A stretch of 58,515 bases of DNA from Paracoccaceae bacterium (GTDB lineage Bacteria > Pseudomonadota > Alphaproteobacteria > Rhodobacterales > Rhodobacteraceae), in assembly GCA_019090795.1 (NCBI GenBank), contig JAHRVG010000049.1, positions 1-58,515 of the forward strand. Direction: 5' to 3'. Position numbers and translations under genes: made by a program. Shown one piece after another: positions 16,263 through 26,371 of the stretch. Each line of letters starts with the position of its first letter. The first letter of the stretch is position 1. Under the pieces are notes generated by a model. It worked only from the letters and a program-made list of their open reading frames with translations. It ran no database searches and was not told where the DNA came from.

Positions 16263-17417
16263 ATCGTGAGAGTAGGGATCAAGTGAATCCCTAAGGCCGT
16301 CACCCAGAAAATTGAAAGCCAGCACCACAAAGATTACCGGCAGCATCGGAATAGCCGTCCACGGGTAAATCTCGATCGAGGCAAGGTTTTGCGCATCATT
16401 CAGCATCACTCCCCAGCTCACTGCGGGCGCACGCAGGCCAAGGCCCAAGAACGACAACGCTGTTTCGCCAAGGATCATGGCGGGGATCGACAGCATCGCA
16501 CTGGCTATCAGATGACTGGCGAAATTGGGCAGCAAATGCTTGCGAATAATCCTTGAGGGTTTCGCGCCCATCATCTCCGCTGCGCGCACGAACTCCTCTT
16601 CTCGCAGGCTAAGGAACTTTGATCGCACTGCACGCGCCAGCCCCGGCCAATCCAGCAACCCCAGAATGATCGAAATGATAAAGAAAACGGCGACTGGCCC
16701 CCAATGCGAGGGCACGGCGGCGGATAAGGCAAGCCAAAGTGGCAATTCAGGAATCGAGCGCAGAACCTCGATTATCCGGTTCACCACCCAGTCTATCCAG
16801 CCCCCGAAATAACCCGCGATCCCGCCTATGGAGATGCCTAAAACAAAGGACACGGTGATGCCTATCAAGCCCACTGTAAGCGACAATTGCCCGCCATAAA
16901 AAATACGCGAGAACACATCCCGGCCCAAACGATCCGCACCCCACAGGAACACAGTCGCCCCTTCTGGTGCACAGAATAAATGCCGGTCAGTCTTGATAAA
17001 GCCCAGAAAGTAATGTGTCCCGCCCTTGCAAAAGAATTCCAGCTTGGCCGGATGATCATAGTCCGAGGTATAGACCCAGCGAAACTGCTCCAGATCCGCT
17101 GTCGCGGTTTCAGGATAGACAAAGGGGCCGATAAATTTGCCTTCATGGAAAAAATGCACCATTTGCGGCGCTGCATAGAGGTGATCCGCATTCCGTTCAT
17201 TGGGCGTATAGGGCGCGATAAAGCCGGCGAAGGGCATCATCAGATAGGAAATCGCTAAAAACACGGCCGAGATCAGGCCCAGCTTGTGGCGCCGGAACTT
17301 GCGCCAGATTAACAGCCAGTTCGGGGCATCCAGATCAGGGTGCGCGGGTGCGCTAGTCTCGGCATTCGCATCATAGGGTGCGCTGTCAACATAATGGTCG
17401 TCGGTCAGATTGGTCAT
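16260..17417 (-). CDS. ABC transporter permease, YejE/OppC type
   Basis: A 385-residue inner-membrane permease of the dipeptide/oligopeptide type. After a 40-residue cytoplasmic N-terminus comes TM1, then an extended periplasmic insert (about 70-155), as in YejE, and then the core helices. The EAA loop that contacts the ATPase is EEFVRAAEMMGAKPSRIIRK. The insert holds two cysteines (130 and 149) that could form a disulfide. ATGA overlap with the preceding permease. The substrate of the four-gene importer is unknown; peptides, opines or similar are typical. Confidence 0.9.
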   Translation of the reverse strand: MTNLTDDHYVDSAPYDANAETSAPAHPDLDAPNWLLIWRKFRRHKLGLISAVFLAISYLMMPFAGFIAPYTPNERNADHLYAAPQMVHFFHEGKFIGPFVYPETATADLEQFRWVYTSDYDHPAKLEFFCKGGTHYFLGFIKTDRHLFCAPEGATVFLWGADRLGRDVFSRIFYGGQLSLTVGLIGITVSFVLGISIGGIAGYFGGWIDWVVNRIIEVLRSIPELPLWLALSAAVPSHWGPVAVFFIISIILGLLDWPGLARAVRSKFLSLREEEFVRAAEMMGAKPSRIIRKHLLPNFASHLIASAMLSIPAMILGETALSFLGLGLRAPAVSWGVMLNDAQNLASIEIYPWTAIPMLPVIFVVLAFNFLGDGLRDSLDPYSHD

Positions 17418-18442
17418 CGATCACGCCCCCCATAGCGTATCCGCGGGTCCAGCAGCATCAGCAACACATCGGAAACCATTGTCCCAATCAGTGTAAGCCC
17501 TGCCACAAACAACAGAATAAAGCCCGCCAAGAACTGGTCTTGCGACTTTAACGCCGTAAGCAAGGCCGGGCCGATTGTCTGTAACCCCAGCACCACCGAT
17601 ACCAGCACAGAGCCGGAAATCAACGAGGGCAGCAAGTTACCAATGTCGGCAACAAATGGGTTGAACGCAACCCGCAACGGGTATTTCAGAATGGCCTTCA
17701 CCGGCGGCACCCCTTTGGCGCGGGCGGTATCAACATAGGGTTTGCTCAGCTCGTCCAACAGATTGGCCCGAAGCCGCTGCATCATCGCCGCCGCACCGGA
17801 AGTACCAATCACAAAGGTCGGAATGATCAGGTGCAACAACACCGATTTCACCTTGGCAGCAGACATCGGCTCGCCCTCGAATTCTGGGGCCATCAACCCG
17901 CCAATGGGCAAGTTCAAGTATTTGTGGCCATAGTAAAACAGCATCAGCGCCAGCAGAAAATTGGGCGTAGCCAACCCCAGATACCCAACAAAAGCAGAGG
18001 TGTAATCGACCCATGTCTTGGATCTCGCCGCCGCCAAAACACCCAAGGGCAGGGCCACCATATAGACAAACAGGATCGCTGCGACATTCACCAACACCGT
18101 CAACCAAAGCGCGCTGCCAACAATCTCAGATACCGGTTTATCAAATTCAAACGACCAGCCAAAATCACCCTGAAGGATACCTGAGAACCCGTGCGGGCCA
18201 GGATAAAACCCCATCCAGATCAGATATTGCCGCCAGAGCGGTTGATCCAGAGAATACTCCCGCCGCAGGAACTCCACCTTGGCCACGCCAGATTCCTGCC
18301 CGGTAGAGCGCAGTTCGGCGATGAGGTTAGAAAGATAGTCACCCGGTGGCAAGTTCATGATAAAAAACACTAGAGCGGACACAACTACCAAAGTCATCAG
18401 CATGGTGAAAAAGCGGAAAACTGCAAAGCGGATAATCGGCAT
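17414..18442 (-). CDS. ABC transporter permease, YejB/DppB type
   Basis: A 342-residue partner permease. The N-terminal helix (RFFTMLMTLVVVSALVFFIM) is followed by the usual periplasmic segment (GDYLSNLIAELRSTGQE) and five further helices. The coupling-loop sequence DTARAKGVPPVKAILKYPLR is the EAA motif of this class. The start codon shares a base with the stop of the substrate-binding gene (TAATG). Together with 16260-17417 it forms the heterodimeric channel of an oligopeptide-type importer. Confidence 0.9.
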   Translation of the reverse strand: MPIIRFAVFRFFTMLMTLVVVSALVFFIMNLPPGDYLSNLIAELRSTGQESGVAKVEFLRREYSLDQPLWRQYLIWMGFYPGPHGFSGILQGDFGWSFEFDKPVSEIVGSALWLTVLVNVAAILFVYMVALPLGVLAAARSKTWVDYTSAFVGYLGLATPNFLLALMLFYYGHKYLNLPIGGLMAPEFEGEPMSAAKVKSVLLHLIIPTFVIGTSGAAAMMQRLRANLLDELSKPYVDTARAKGVPPVKAILKYPLRVAFNPFVADIGNLLPSLISGSVLVSVVLGLQTIGPALLTALKSQDQFLAGFILLFVAGLTLIGTMVSDVLLMLLDPRIRYGGRDR

Positions 18443-20361
18443 TAGTAATCCCCCGCATCAATAAAAAAGGCTTCATCAACCCGGTGAATGCCAAAATGCG
18501 CGCCCGGATCCCATGCCCAAAGGCCCTTTTTCGGGACGTTGCGCAATCGGTTTGACACCACGACGGGTTGCGGGGCCTCGGCCAGAATACCAATACCATA
18601 CATTTCATCGGCGTGAATTTTCAACATCTCAGCCCAGATTTCCCCGCGCCGGGAATCCTCAGTTGCCACCTCCCATTCTGCCGCCAATTCCATCAAACGG
18701 CGCGGTTGGGGCATGTCAATCGGCTCGCCCGCCTCACCGTTGGTCTGGTAATACTGGCCCCATTTTGGCCAGGCAAAAAACTCTTGCGCCCGAGGGGCCA
18801 AATAATCAGGCGAAGTGGTGGCTGACGGAACGCCATTGTCCCAGCCATACCAAACGGACGCCATTGATTGGCCAGAAAACACATGTTGGCGCAGAATATC
18901 GCGGTCAAGCGGACGCACGACCAGTTCAATCCCGATGTCGCGCCATGTGTCTGCGGTGATTTGCAAGGCATTCTCGACCTCTTGCCGCTCACCCGCTGTT
19001 TCCACCAGAATACGCATGGCCTTCTCGTTGGGCAGTAACCGCAAGCCGTCACTGCGACGCTCGGAATAGCCCATTTCATCCAGTATCCTGTTCGCCTTGT
19101 CAGGATCATAGACCGCATCGTTCAAACGGTTTTCCATCGAAAAGAAAGGACTAGCGGGCAAAGCTGTCATGTTGCCCTCGGAAGCCAACCCAAAATACAG
19201 CGCCCGGTTGATCATGCGCCGGTCAACACCCAATGACAGTGCTTTGCGAAAGCGCACATCACGCAAAATTTTGCGCCAGTACGGGTCCGCATGATTCAAA
19301 TTCGGAAATATTGCAATCTGCGACGCCGTTCCTGCCTGCCACAAAAAAACTTTGTAATCAGCACCCTCGATTTCGCCCTTTTTCAGGATTGGCACATCTT
19401 TGAAATTCAGCCCGCGCGCCTGCAAATCTGCTTCTCCCGCGTTGGTTTTTGCGGCAACCAAGCCCTTGCCAACGATGCTCATTTCCACAGTGTCGATATA
19501 GGGCAGTTGCAAACCGGTGCTGTCGATCCGGTGGTAAAACGGATTGCGCACAAACTGGCGGCGGCTTTCTTTTCCGGTGTCTGCCGGTATCCATGGCTGC
19601 AAGGTTGGCAGGCGATGGTTGTTGAATTTATACATGTTGTCGCGCTTGTTATGCAGCGCGGCCCAACTGCGCACCTTTTTCTTGGCGATGGCTTTGGCCA
19701 GCTTTTCGGGATCAGCAAAATCCTTGTGGAATTGTTTCAGATAATGGGCGGGACGGTAAATAAACGGTGGGCGCGCCTGCGCCAAACGCGGCAGAAAACC
19801 GGGGTTTGGCCTGGACCAATCAAAAATCACAGTAACCTCATCGGGAAAGCTGACCTTTGGCAGATCGCCATCCAGACGCATGAAAGAGGGTGGGCCAGAG
19901 GGGGATAACTCAGCGTTATTGGCGATTTTTTCCCACCAATACTGAAAGTCATAACTGGTAAAAGGCTTGCCATCGGACCACTTGTGGTTTTTGCGTAGCC
20001 TAAAAGTGAACTTGCCGCCCTCGATTACCACATCCTGTAAAATATCTGGCACCAGCCGGTAGTTTTCATCATAGCCAACCAGTCGGGCATAGCCGTAGAC
20101 AACCATCTGCCGGATGTCTTTGGAGCGGGTGATCATTGTGCGCAATGTCCCCCCCTGCTGGCCCTGCAAACGCCCTTTTGCTGCCATATCAACAATGATC
20201 GGCGGGTCCGGCAAACGCCCTGCGATAGGAGGCATGACTTTATCCTTCACAGCATCCTGCCAAAATGCAGTCTCCTGCAACACAGGCAATTCACTCGCGA
20301 AGGTGGGGCAAGCGAGCAGTAATGCGGTCAATGTGCTGAAAACCTTGCGGGTCATTTTCAT
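18442..20361 (-). CDS. ABC transporter substrate-binding protein (SBP_bac_5)
   Basis: A 639-residue periplasmic binding protein of the peptide/nickel family (cluster C), longer than the typical 500-550 residues. A signal peptide (KVFSTLTALLLACPTFAS) is seen at the N-terminus. The family signature region YDENYRLVPDILQDVVIEGG and the following FRLRKNHKWSDGKPF are at about 100-140; MINRALYFGLASEGNMTALP marks the lobe hinge. The ATG lies in an ATGA overlap with the ATPase gene. It supplies substrate to the permeases encoded next. The substrate cannot be read from the sequence; the extra length resembles YejA-type proteins. Confidence 0.9.
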   Translation of the reverse strand: MKMTRKVFSTLTALLLACPTFASELPVLQETAFWQDAVKDKVMPPIAGRLPDPPIIVDMAAKGRLQGQQGGTLRTMITRSKDIRQMVVYGYARLVGYDENYRLVPDILQDVVIEGGKFTFRLRKNHKWSDGKPFTSYDFQYWWEKIANNAELSPSGPPSFMRLDGDLPKVSFPDEVTVIFDWSRPNPGFLPRLAQARPPFIYRPAHYLKQFHKDFADPEKLAKAIAKKKVRSWAALHNKRDNMYKFNNHRLPTLQPWIPADTGKESRRQFVRNPFYHRIDSTGLQLPYIDTVEMSIVGKGLVAAKTNAGEADLQARGLNFKDVPILKKGEIEGADYKVFLWQAGTASQIAIFPNLNHADPYWRKILRDVRFRKALSLGVDRRMINRALYFGLASEGNMTALPASPFFSMENRLNDAVYDPDKANRILDEMGYSERRSDGLRLLPNEKAMRILVETAGERQEVENALQITADTWRDIGIELVVRPLDRDILRQHVFSGQSMASVWYGWDNGVPSATTSPDYLAPRAQEFFAWPKWGQYYQTNGEAGEPIDMPQPRRLMELAAEWEVATEDSRRGEIWAEMLKIHADEMYGIGILAEAPQPVVVSNRLRNVPKKGLWAWDPGAHFGIHRVDEAFFIDAGDY

Positions 20362-22142
20362 AGCTGTACCCTCACGAAATGGCCGGGCTCTGATTCTACA
20401 AGATCAGGCGCTTGCATACCGGTAAAGCGAAAAGATTCGGGCCATGTATCAGGATTGCCCGCACCAATCGCCACCGCCTCGAGATCAACCTTTTGATCCA
20501 TACTCGGCTCCAGACAAGCTGCAATCAATGCCTTGGTGTAGGGGTGCTTGGGCGCAGTAAACAGAACATCCGGCGCCGCTTGTTCAACAATTTGTCCCCG
20601 CCGCATCACCGCAACCTCATCCGCGATGCGGGATACAACCGCCAAATCATGGCTAATGAACAAATAGGACAGGCCCAGATTATCGCGAATCTCCTCAAGC
20701 AGTTCCAGCACCTGCATTTGCACGGACAGATCCAGCGCCGAGGTCGGTTCATCGCAGACCAGCAAGCTGGGGTTCAGGGCTAAGGCGCGGGCGATTGACA
20801 AGCGTTGCCTCTGACCTCCGGAAAATGCATGCGGGTAGCGGCGCAACATGGACGGGTCAAGACCGACCTGTTCCAGCAATTCAATCGCACGGTCTTTGCG
20901 CTCTAAACGGGTGCCAATTTGGTGAATTTCAAGCGGCTCTGTCAGAATGTCGATCACCTGCATTCGCGGCGAAAGCGAACTGAACGGGTCTTGAAACACC
21001 ATCTGGGCCTGACGTTGAAAGTTGCGTTTCTCAGGCGGGGACAGGGTTTGCACTTCTATTGGCGGTTCACCCGCTTTTGGCCAAAACCGGATGATCCCGC
21101 CTGCATCAGAGGTGCGTGCGCCCAGCGCAATTTGTGCAACCGTGGATTTGCCGGAACCGGACTCGCCCACAATCGCGAAAGTTCCCCCGCGCTCTACGGT
21201 GATATTCACCCCGCGCACTGCTTTGATTATCGTGCTTTTAGAAAGAAACGAGCCGCCGCGCAGATCAAAGCTTTTCGAAATATTTTCAAGTTGCAGTATC
21301 GGATCTCGCACTACACGCGTACATGTCGGTTCGGCCTCATGTGGAATGCTGGGTGCCGCGGCAATCAGTTTTTGCGTATAGCCATGCACCGGATTATCCA
21401 GCACAGTTGCCACAGGGCCAGATTCCATAATCCGGCCATTGCGCATTACCACAACCTTATCCGCACAATTCGCCACCACGCCCAGATCATGGGTCACCAG
21501 AATGACCGCCATGCCGGTTTCTTGCTGCAAATCCCTGATTAACCCCAACACTTGCGCTTGGGTTGTTACATCAAGCGCCGTCGTCGGCTCGTCTGCAATC
21601 AGCAAATCAGGCTTGGCCACCATCGCCATGGCGATCATCGCGCGTTGGCGCATGCCGCCGGACAGCTCAAACGGATAGGACCGGTACACCTGTTCCGGTT
21701 CGGGAAATCCGACCCGCTCAAACGCTTGCAAAACAATCTCTTTGGCACTGCGCTTGGAATGGCCACGATGAAGGCACAAAACCTCGCTCACTTGCGCACC
21801 AACGCGATGCAGTGGGGAAAGAGAGTGCATGGGTTCTTGAAAAATCATCGAGATCAGGTTGCCGCGAATGTCGCGCAGTTTACGTTCAGACATCGCAATC
21901 AGATCAATGTCGCCCGTCTCTGAATTCAACAACACCGAACCAGAATGAATCCGTGCCGCCTTGGGCAGTATCCGCAATATCGCCCGACAGGTCTGGGTTT
22001 TTCCGGAACCGGATTCCCCGACCAATGCAAGGGTTTCTCCGCGTGAAACATCAAAGTTTATATCGCGGATTAACGGCTCTCCCGACCCGAAACCAATTGC
22101 CAAGTCTCGTACTTGCAACAACGGTGTTTCTTGCGAATTCAT
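20358..22142 (-). CDS. Fused dual ABC ATPase, YejF/OppDF type
   Basis: A 594-residue protein with two complete nucleotide-binding domains, equivalent to OppD and OppF joined. Domain 1 has Walker [11 protein letters not shown], signature [13 protein letters not shown] and Walker [13 protein letters not shown]. Domain 2 has [25 protein letters not shown] and [13 protein letters not shown]-terminal CLEPSMDQ belongs to the oligopeptide-type tail. It is the promoter-proximal gene of the importer operon; GGGGAGG lies upstream of the ATG. The 171 bp to the neighbouring epimerase gene is AT-rich and probably carries the operon promoter, though no clear -35/-10 pair stands out. Confidence 0.92.
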   Translation of the reverse strand: MNSQETPLLQVRDLAIGFGSGEPLIRDINFDVSRGETLALVGESGSGKTQTCRAILRILPKAARIHSGSVLLNSETGDIDLIAMSERKLRDIRGNLISMIFQEPMHSLSPLHRVGAQVSEVLCLHRGHSKRSAKEIVLQAFERVGFPEPEQVYRSYPFELSGGMRQRAMIAMAMVAKPDLLIADEPTTALDVTTQAQVLGLIRDLQQETGMAVILVTHDLGVVANCADKVVVMRNGRIMESGPVATVLDNPVHGYTQKLIAAAPSIPHEAEPTCTRVVRDPILQLENISKSFDLRGGSFLSKSTIIKAVRGVNITVERGGTFAIVGESGSGKSTVAQIALGARTSDAGGIIRFWPKAGEPPIEVQTLSPPEKRNFQRQAQMVFQDPFSSLSPRMQVIDILTEPLEIHQIGTRLERKDRAIELLEQVGLDPSMLRRYPHAFSGGQRQRLSIARALALNPSLLVCDEPTSALDLSVQMQVLELLEEIRDNLGLSYLFISHDLAVVSRIADEVAVMRRGQIVEQAAPDVLFTAPKHPYTKALIAACLEPSMDQKVDLEAVAIGAGNPDTWPESFRFTGMQAPDLVESEPGHFVRVQL

Positions 22143-22313
22143 GCTAAAGTAGCCTCCCCAATCCGCACGCAGAGTATTTTTTACCGTATGTTGTGCCTAG
22201 CCAGTTAAACGAACCGTGATTTAAAAAACAAGGATAATAAGCAGATTGTGATTTTAACGTTATCGGTTAAAAAACTTGGGCTTAGACCCTCCAGCTCTTT
22301 GATTACTCAGGCC

Positions 22314-23333
22314 TTAAAGCCCGTAATAATCCCTGTACCATTCAACAAACCGATCAACACCTTGCTGAACCGAGGTGCGCGGTTGGTAGTTCACCAGATT
22401 TTTCAACAGCTCGCAATTAGCCCAAGATGCCGACACATCGCCGGGTTGAATGTCCATGTAGTTGCGGGTGATCTTGCGCTCAATCGCATTTTCGATCGCC
22501 TGGATATAGTCTAACAAGAGCACCTTTTCAGAGTTCCCGATATTGATCACCCGAAACGGGGCGACATCGCTCAGGGAGTCCCCCTCAACAGGTTGCCAAT
22601 TGGCACGCTCCGAAACTTTCGGTGGCGGGGCTTTGATTAGCAGGGAAATGGCGCTGACAATATCGCCGACATAGGTAAAGTCGCGCTCCATCTTGCCATA
22701 GTTAAATACATCAATCGGTTTACCTTCCAGCCCGGCCTTGGTGAATTTAAACAACGCCATATCAGGGCGCCCCCAAGGGCCATAAACAGTGAAAAACCGG
22801 AACATGGTCGTCGGCAACTCCCAAAGGTGTGCATAGGAATGCCCCATGCTTTCTCCCGCCTTTTTCGTTGCCGCATAAAGCGACATTTGCGTGTCGGCCT
22901 TTTGGGTCTCAGCAAAGGGCATTTCGCGATTTGCACCGTATACTGAACTGGTAGAGGCCATCAACAAATGGTCCACCGTCAGTTCGCGGGCACACTCCAT
23001 CACATTAAACGTCCCAATCAGGTTGGTCTCAATATAGGTGCGCGGGTCCTCAATAGAATGGCGCACACCGGCTTGGGCCGCGAGGTGTACGATCACATCC
23101 GGGCAAAACGCCTTTGCCGTTGCCAGCAATGCGTCATAATCGCAGATATCGACTTCGCTGGCAGTGAACCTAGCGTTCTGCAGCAAAATATCGTGGCGCC
23201 GCCGCTTTAGCTTCGTGTCATAATAATCCGTAATCGCATCAATGCCGAGCACCTCATGCCCCTGATCCAGCAACAGCCGTGCCAGATGGAAGCCAATGAA
23301 GCCCGCGCTTCCGGTTACCAAAATTTTTTGCAT
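22314..23333 (-). CDS. UDP-glucuronate 4-epimerase
   Basis: A 339-residue short-chain dehydrogenase of the extended type. It interconverts UDP-glucuronate and UDP-galacturonate, a precursor for capsule and lipopolysaccharide. Seen are the NAD loop GSAGFIGFHLARLL, the family-typical GIDAITDYYDTKLKRRR, catalytic YAATKKAGE (Tyr-x3-Lys) and RFFTVYGPWGRPDMALFKF. The length equals CapI/LspL-type epimerases. The gene stands alone, but the product would supply an acidic nucleotide sugar that the glycosyltransferase operon of this window could use (inference). dTDP-glucose dehydratase is less likely because of the DYYDTKLK signature. Confidence 0.9.
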   Translation of the reverse strand: MQKILVTGSAGFIGFHLARLLLDQGHEVLGIDAITDYYDTKLKRRRHDILLQNARFTASEVDICDYDALLATAKAFCPDVIVHLAAQAGVRHSIEDPRTYIETNLIGTFNVMECARELTVDHLLMASTSSVYGANREMPFAETQKADTQMSLYAATKKAGESMGHSYAHLWELPTTMFRFFTVYGPWGRPDMALFKFTKAGLEGKPIDVFNYGKMERDFTYVGDIVSAISLLIKAPPPKVSERANWQPVEGDSLSDVAPFRVINIGNSEKVLLLDYIQAIENAIERKITRNYMDIQPGDVSASWANCELLKNLVNYQPRTSVQQGVDRFVEWYRDYYGL

Positions 23334-23519
23334 GTTCGAGCTGCCTGTTATTTTCGCCTGCCTTGCGCAGATTGGGCCTTATGGCATCAAGGACGCGCAC
23401 CAACAAGAGGCGTCGCATTCAGCATTGCCAGCCTCATAGCATCGTGATTTAGTCTAATCCAACGTGACCCGCCGCGCATTTGACAATTGCAGGAAACCCT
23501 ATCAACAAAGGCCCAAGGC

Positions 23520-24353
23520 ATGGAAATACTATCAGAGAACACTTGTTTTGGCGGTATTCAGGGGGTTTATTCCCACAAGTCGACGGCCTGTAAATGCGAC
23601 ATGACCTTTGGCCTGTTTTTGCCCCCTCAGGCCAAGACCCAAAGGGTTCCGGTTTTATGGTATCTTTCCGGCCTGACCTGCACCCATGAAAATGCCATGA
23701 CCAAAGCGGGCGCGCAGGGCTGGGCCGCTCTGCACGGTATTGCACTGGTCTTCCCCGATACTTCTCCCCGGGGCAAAGGCGTGGCGGACAGTGATAATTA
23801 CACACTGGGCCAAGGGGCCGGATTTTATGTGAATGCAACACAAGACCCATGGAAACCCCATTTCCAGATGTGGGATTACATTGCCAGCGAACTGCCTGCT
23901 CTGTTAATGGCGGAATTCCCGCTGATTGAGGATTTACAAGCGATCACGGGCCATTCCATGGGTGGCCACGGCGCACTGACCTTGGCGATGAACCTGCCAG
24001 ATCAATATAAATCCGTTTCCGCCTTTGCGCCAATTGCCAACCCATCAACATCTGATTGGGGCAGCGAACAGCTGTCTGCCTATCTTGGCGACAACAAGGA
24101 TAATTGGGCCGCCCATGACAGCACGTTTCTGATGCGCGACAAGGGGCATCCCGGTCATGTTTTGATTGATCAAGGCGCATCCGATCCGTTTTTGAACCTG
24201 TTGCAACCGGAAAAATTGTCTGAGGCAATAGCCGCCAAGCGCCAGCAGGGCACGTTCAGGATGCAAGCGGGCTATGATCACAGTTATTACTTTGTGGCCA
24301 GCTTCATGGAAGACCATATCGGGTTTCATGCCCAAGCCTTGTTGGGGGAGTAA
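23520..24353 (+). CDS. fghA: S-formylglutathione hydrolase
   Basis: A 277-residue esterase-D-type serine hydrolase that splits S-formylglutathione to formate and glutathione, the last step of glutathione-dependent formaldehyde oxidation. Hallmarks are WYLSGLTCTHENAMTKAG, FPDTSPRG, the nucleophile Ser146 in GHSMGGHGAL and the catalytic His in YDHSYYF near the C-terminus. Start: ATG at 23520 with AAAGG eight bases upstream; an upstream TTG extension does not look like the family. The partner formaldehyde dehydrogenase is not in the window. Followed after 3 bp by the YaiI-family gene. Confidence 0.94.
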   Translation: MEILSENTCFGGIQGVYSHKSTACKCDMTFGLFLPPQAKTQRVPVLWYLSGLTCTHENAMTKAGAQGWAALHGIALVFPDTSPRGKGVADSDNYTLGQGAGFYVNATQDPWKPHFQMWDYIASELPALLMAEFPLIEDLQAITGHSMGGHGALTLAMNLPDQYKSVSAFAPIANPSTSDWGSEQLSAYLGDNKDNWAAHDSTFLMRDKGHPGHVLIDQGASDPFLNLLQPEKLSEAIAAKRQQGTFRMQAGYDHSYYFVASFMEDHIGFHAQALLGE

Positions 24354-24356
24354 CCA

Positions 24357-24818
24357 GTGACTCGCATTTTTATAGACGCAGATGCCTGCCCGGTTCGCAA
24401 AGAGGCCCAGCGCGTGGCCAGCCGCCACAAATTGCAGGTTTATGTGGTCTGTAACGGTGGGTTGCGGCTCGATCCTGATCCACTGGTAGAGACTGTGATC
24501 GTGCCGGATGGCCCCGATATTGCCGATATGTGGATTGCAGATCGTGCTGGCAAGGGGGATGTTGTCATCACCGGTGATATCCCGCTGGCTGCCAAATGTG
24601 TTGAAAGTGGCGCGCGCGTTCTGCGCCACAATGGAGAAGTGTTCACGCCATCAAACATCGGCAACTTGTTGGCCACACGCGACCTGATGGCCGATTTACG
24701 CGCCGCCGACCCGTTTCGTCAGGGGGGCGGAAAACCGTTTTCCAAGGCGGATCGCTCGCGGTTTCTGGACACGATGGAGCGCGAAGTGCGGTTTGCAAAA
24801 CGGGATCTCGCCGGATGA
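24357..24818 (+). CDS. YaiI/YqxD family protein (UPF0178, DUF188)
   Basis: A 153-residue protein of the UPF0178 family. The N-terminal RIFIDADACPVRKEA and the later DIADMWIADRAGKGDVVITG are family signatures with conserved acidic residues reminiscent of PIN/NYN nuclease folds. Function is not established; nuclease activity has been proposed from the fold. The start is GTG, with a strong GGGGGAG site upstream inside the end of fghA. Stop overlaps the next start (ATGA). Confidence 0.9.
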   Translation: MTRIFIDADACPVRKEAQRVASRHKLQVYVVCNGGLRLDPDPLVETVIVPDGPDIADMWIADRAGKGDVVITGDIPLAAKCVESGARVLRHNGEVFTPSNIGNLLATRDLMADLRAADPFRQGGGKPFSKADRSRFLDTMEREVRFAKRDLAG

Positions 24819-25447
24819 GCACTATTCACGCAGTCGTCTTTGACATTGGCAACGTGCTGATTGAATGGCAGCCAGAGCGGTTTTATGATCAAGTGATCGG
24901 TGAAGCTGCACGCCGAAAGATGTTCGCCGCCATAGACCTTCATATGATGAACGAAGTTGTCGATTTGGGCGCACCCTTGCATGACACGGTTTACTCTCAC
25001 GCGCAAAAATATCCAGAGCACGCCAAGGATATTCGCCTTTGGTCAGATCGCTGGATTGAAATGGCTTCACCGGCCATCGAGTGGTCGGTTTCACTAATGG
25101 CGGGCTTGCAATCCAATGATGTTCCGGTGCTGGCTTTGTCGAATTTTGGTACCGATACCTTTGCCCAAGCCCAAACCGTTTATCCTTTTCTACATAACTT
25201 TGATCAACTGTTTGTTTCGGGGCATCTTGGCCACGTGAAACCCTATCCCGAGATCTATGAAATGCTTGAAAATGACAGCGAAATAGCCCCTGAATCCCTG
25301 CTATTTGTAGATGATCGCCCCAAAAACATAGAGGCCGCCAAACAACGCGGCTGGCAGGGGCATATATTCACTGAACCAAAAGGCTGGGCCGAACGTCTGG
25401 TTGTCGAGGGGTTGTTGACCCGTGATCAGGCAGGATTGGAGACCTAG
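24815..25447 (+). CDS. HAD-superfamily phosphatase (YihX-like)
   Basis: A 210-residue HAD subfamily IA hydrolase. Motif I is VVFDIGNVLIEWQP with Asp-x-Gly in place of Asp-x-Asp, as in YihX and the N-terminal domain of epoxide hydrolase 2. Motif II is LALSNFG, motif III Lys is in GHLGHVKPYPEIYE and motif IV is LLFVDDRPKNIEAAK. YihX dephosphorylates glucose-1-phosphate; broad sugar-phosphate activity is likely here. It begins a run of coupled genes: the ATG overlaps the YaiI stop and its own stop is directly followed by the next ATG. Confidence 0.88.
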   Translation: MSTIHAVVFDIGNVLIEWQPERFYDQVIGEAARRKMFAAIDLHMMNEVVDLGAPLHDTVYSHAQKYPEHAKDIRLWSDRWIEMASPAIEWSVSLMAGLQSNDVPVLALSNFGTDTFAQAQTVYPFLHNFDQLFVSGHLGHVKPYPEIYEMLENDSEIAPESLLFVDDRPKNIEAAKQRGWQGHIFTEPKGWAERLVVEGLLTRDQAGLET

Positions 25448-26371
25448 ATGAACATTCCCTTTATCGGCTTTGACGAAATGGACAGGCACCTGAGCTGGCA
25501 GGGCATCACCGATGCGATGATCGCCGGTCATAAGCTGGCAAAACCCAGCATTGCCGACGGATTCGCCTATCGCGATGACGATACCTTGCTGTCCCGCGCC
25601 GCTTGGATTGACGGGCTTGGGGTTGCTGTCAAAAGCGCCACGATCATGCCAGGAAATGTGGCCAAGGGCCTGCCGATGATACACGGTGGTGTTATGGTTT
25701 TTTCTGATGATACCGGAGAGTTAGAGGCCGTTATTGATTTCCATCTGGTCACGAAATGGAAAACTGCGGGGGATAGTCTGTTGGGCGCAAAGCTATTGGC
25801 GCGCCGGGATATCAAGAATGTGTTGATTATTGGTGCGGGCACGGTCGGGGCCAATTTGGTTGCAGCCTATGATTCCGCCTTTGAAGGGCTGGAATTTACA
25901 ATATGGAACCGGACAACAGACACAGCAGTCGCCTTTGCCCATCACTTGGGCATCAACGTCACCACCAATTTGGCCCAAGCTGTTGCGACCGCAGATGTTA
26001 TCTGCTGCGCCACCATGAGCACCGATCCCGTGCTGCTGGGCGATTGGCTGCAACCGGGCCAGCATGTTGATCTGATCGGGGCTTATCGCCCTGATATGCG
26101 CGAGGCAGACGACACGGCGCTTACCCGTTCCCGTATTTTTGTGGACAGCCGGGAAACAACAATTGCCCATATCGGCGAGTTGAAAATCCCGTTGGAACAG
26201 GGTGTCATCTCGCAATCCGATGTGGTCGGGGATCTGTACGATCTGGTCGAGGGCAGCGCCGGGCGCAAATCCGCAACTGAGATCACACTGTTTAAAAACG
26301 GCGGCGGGGCACATTTGGATTTGATGACGGCCAAATATATCTTGCAGAAATGGAAGGAGAAAAACCCGTGA
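25448..26371 (+). CDS. Ornithine cyclodeaminase/mu-crystallin family protein
   Basis: A 307-residue NAD(P)-dependent enzyme. Substrate-side features are AVKSATIMPGN; the nucleotide loop VLIIGAGTVGANLVAAY is at about 122-138, and DLIGAYRPDMREADD and IFVDSRE follow as in the family. Members include ornithine cyclodeaminase, alanine dehydrogenase (archaeal) and ketimine reductases, so the substrate is open. Begins immediately after the HAD stop. The next gene's GTG overlaps its stop. The context (HAD, this, Fe/2-oxoglutarate oxygenase, alpha/beta hydrolase) suggests a small amino-compound pathway. Confidence 0.88.
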   Translation: MNIPFIGFDEMDRHLSWQGITDAMIAGHKLAKPSIADGFAYRDDDTLLSRAAWIDGLGVAVKSATIMPGNVAKGLPMIHGGVMVFSDDTGELEAVIDFHLVTKWKTAGDSLLGAKLLARRDIKNVLIIGAGTVGANLVAAYDSAFEGLEFTIWNRTTDTAVAFAHHLGINVTTNLAQAVATADVICCATMSTDPVLLGDWLQPGQHVDLIGAYRPDMREADDTALTRSRIFVDSRETTIAHIGELKIPLEQGVISQSDVVGDLYDLVEGSAGRKSATEITLFKNGGGAHLDLMTAKYILQKWKEKNP

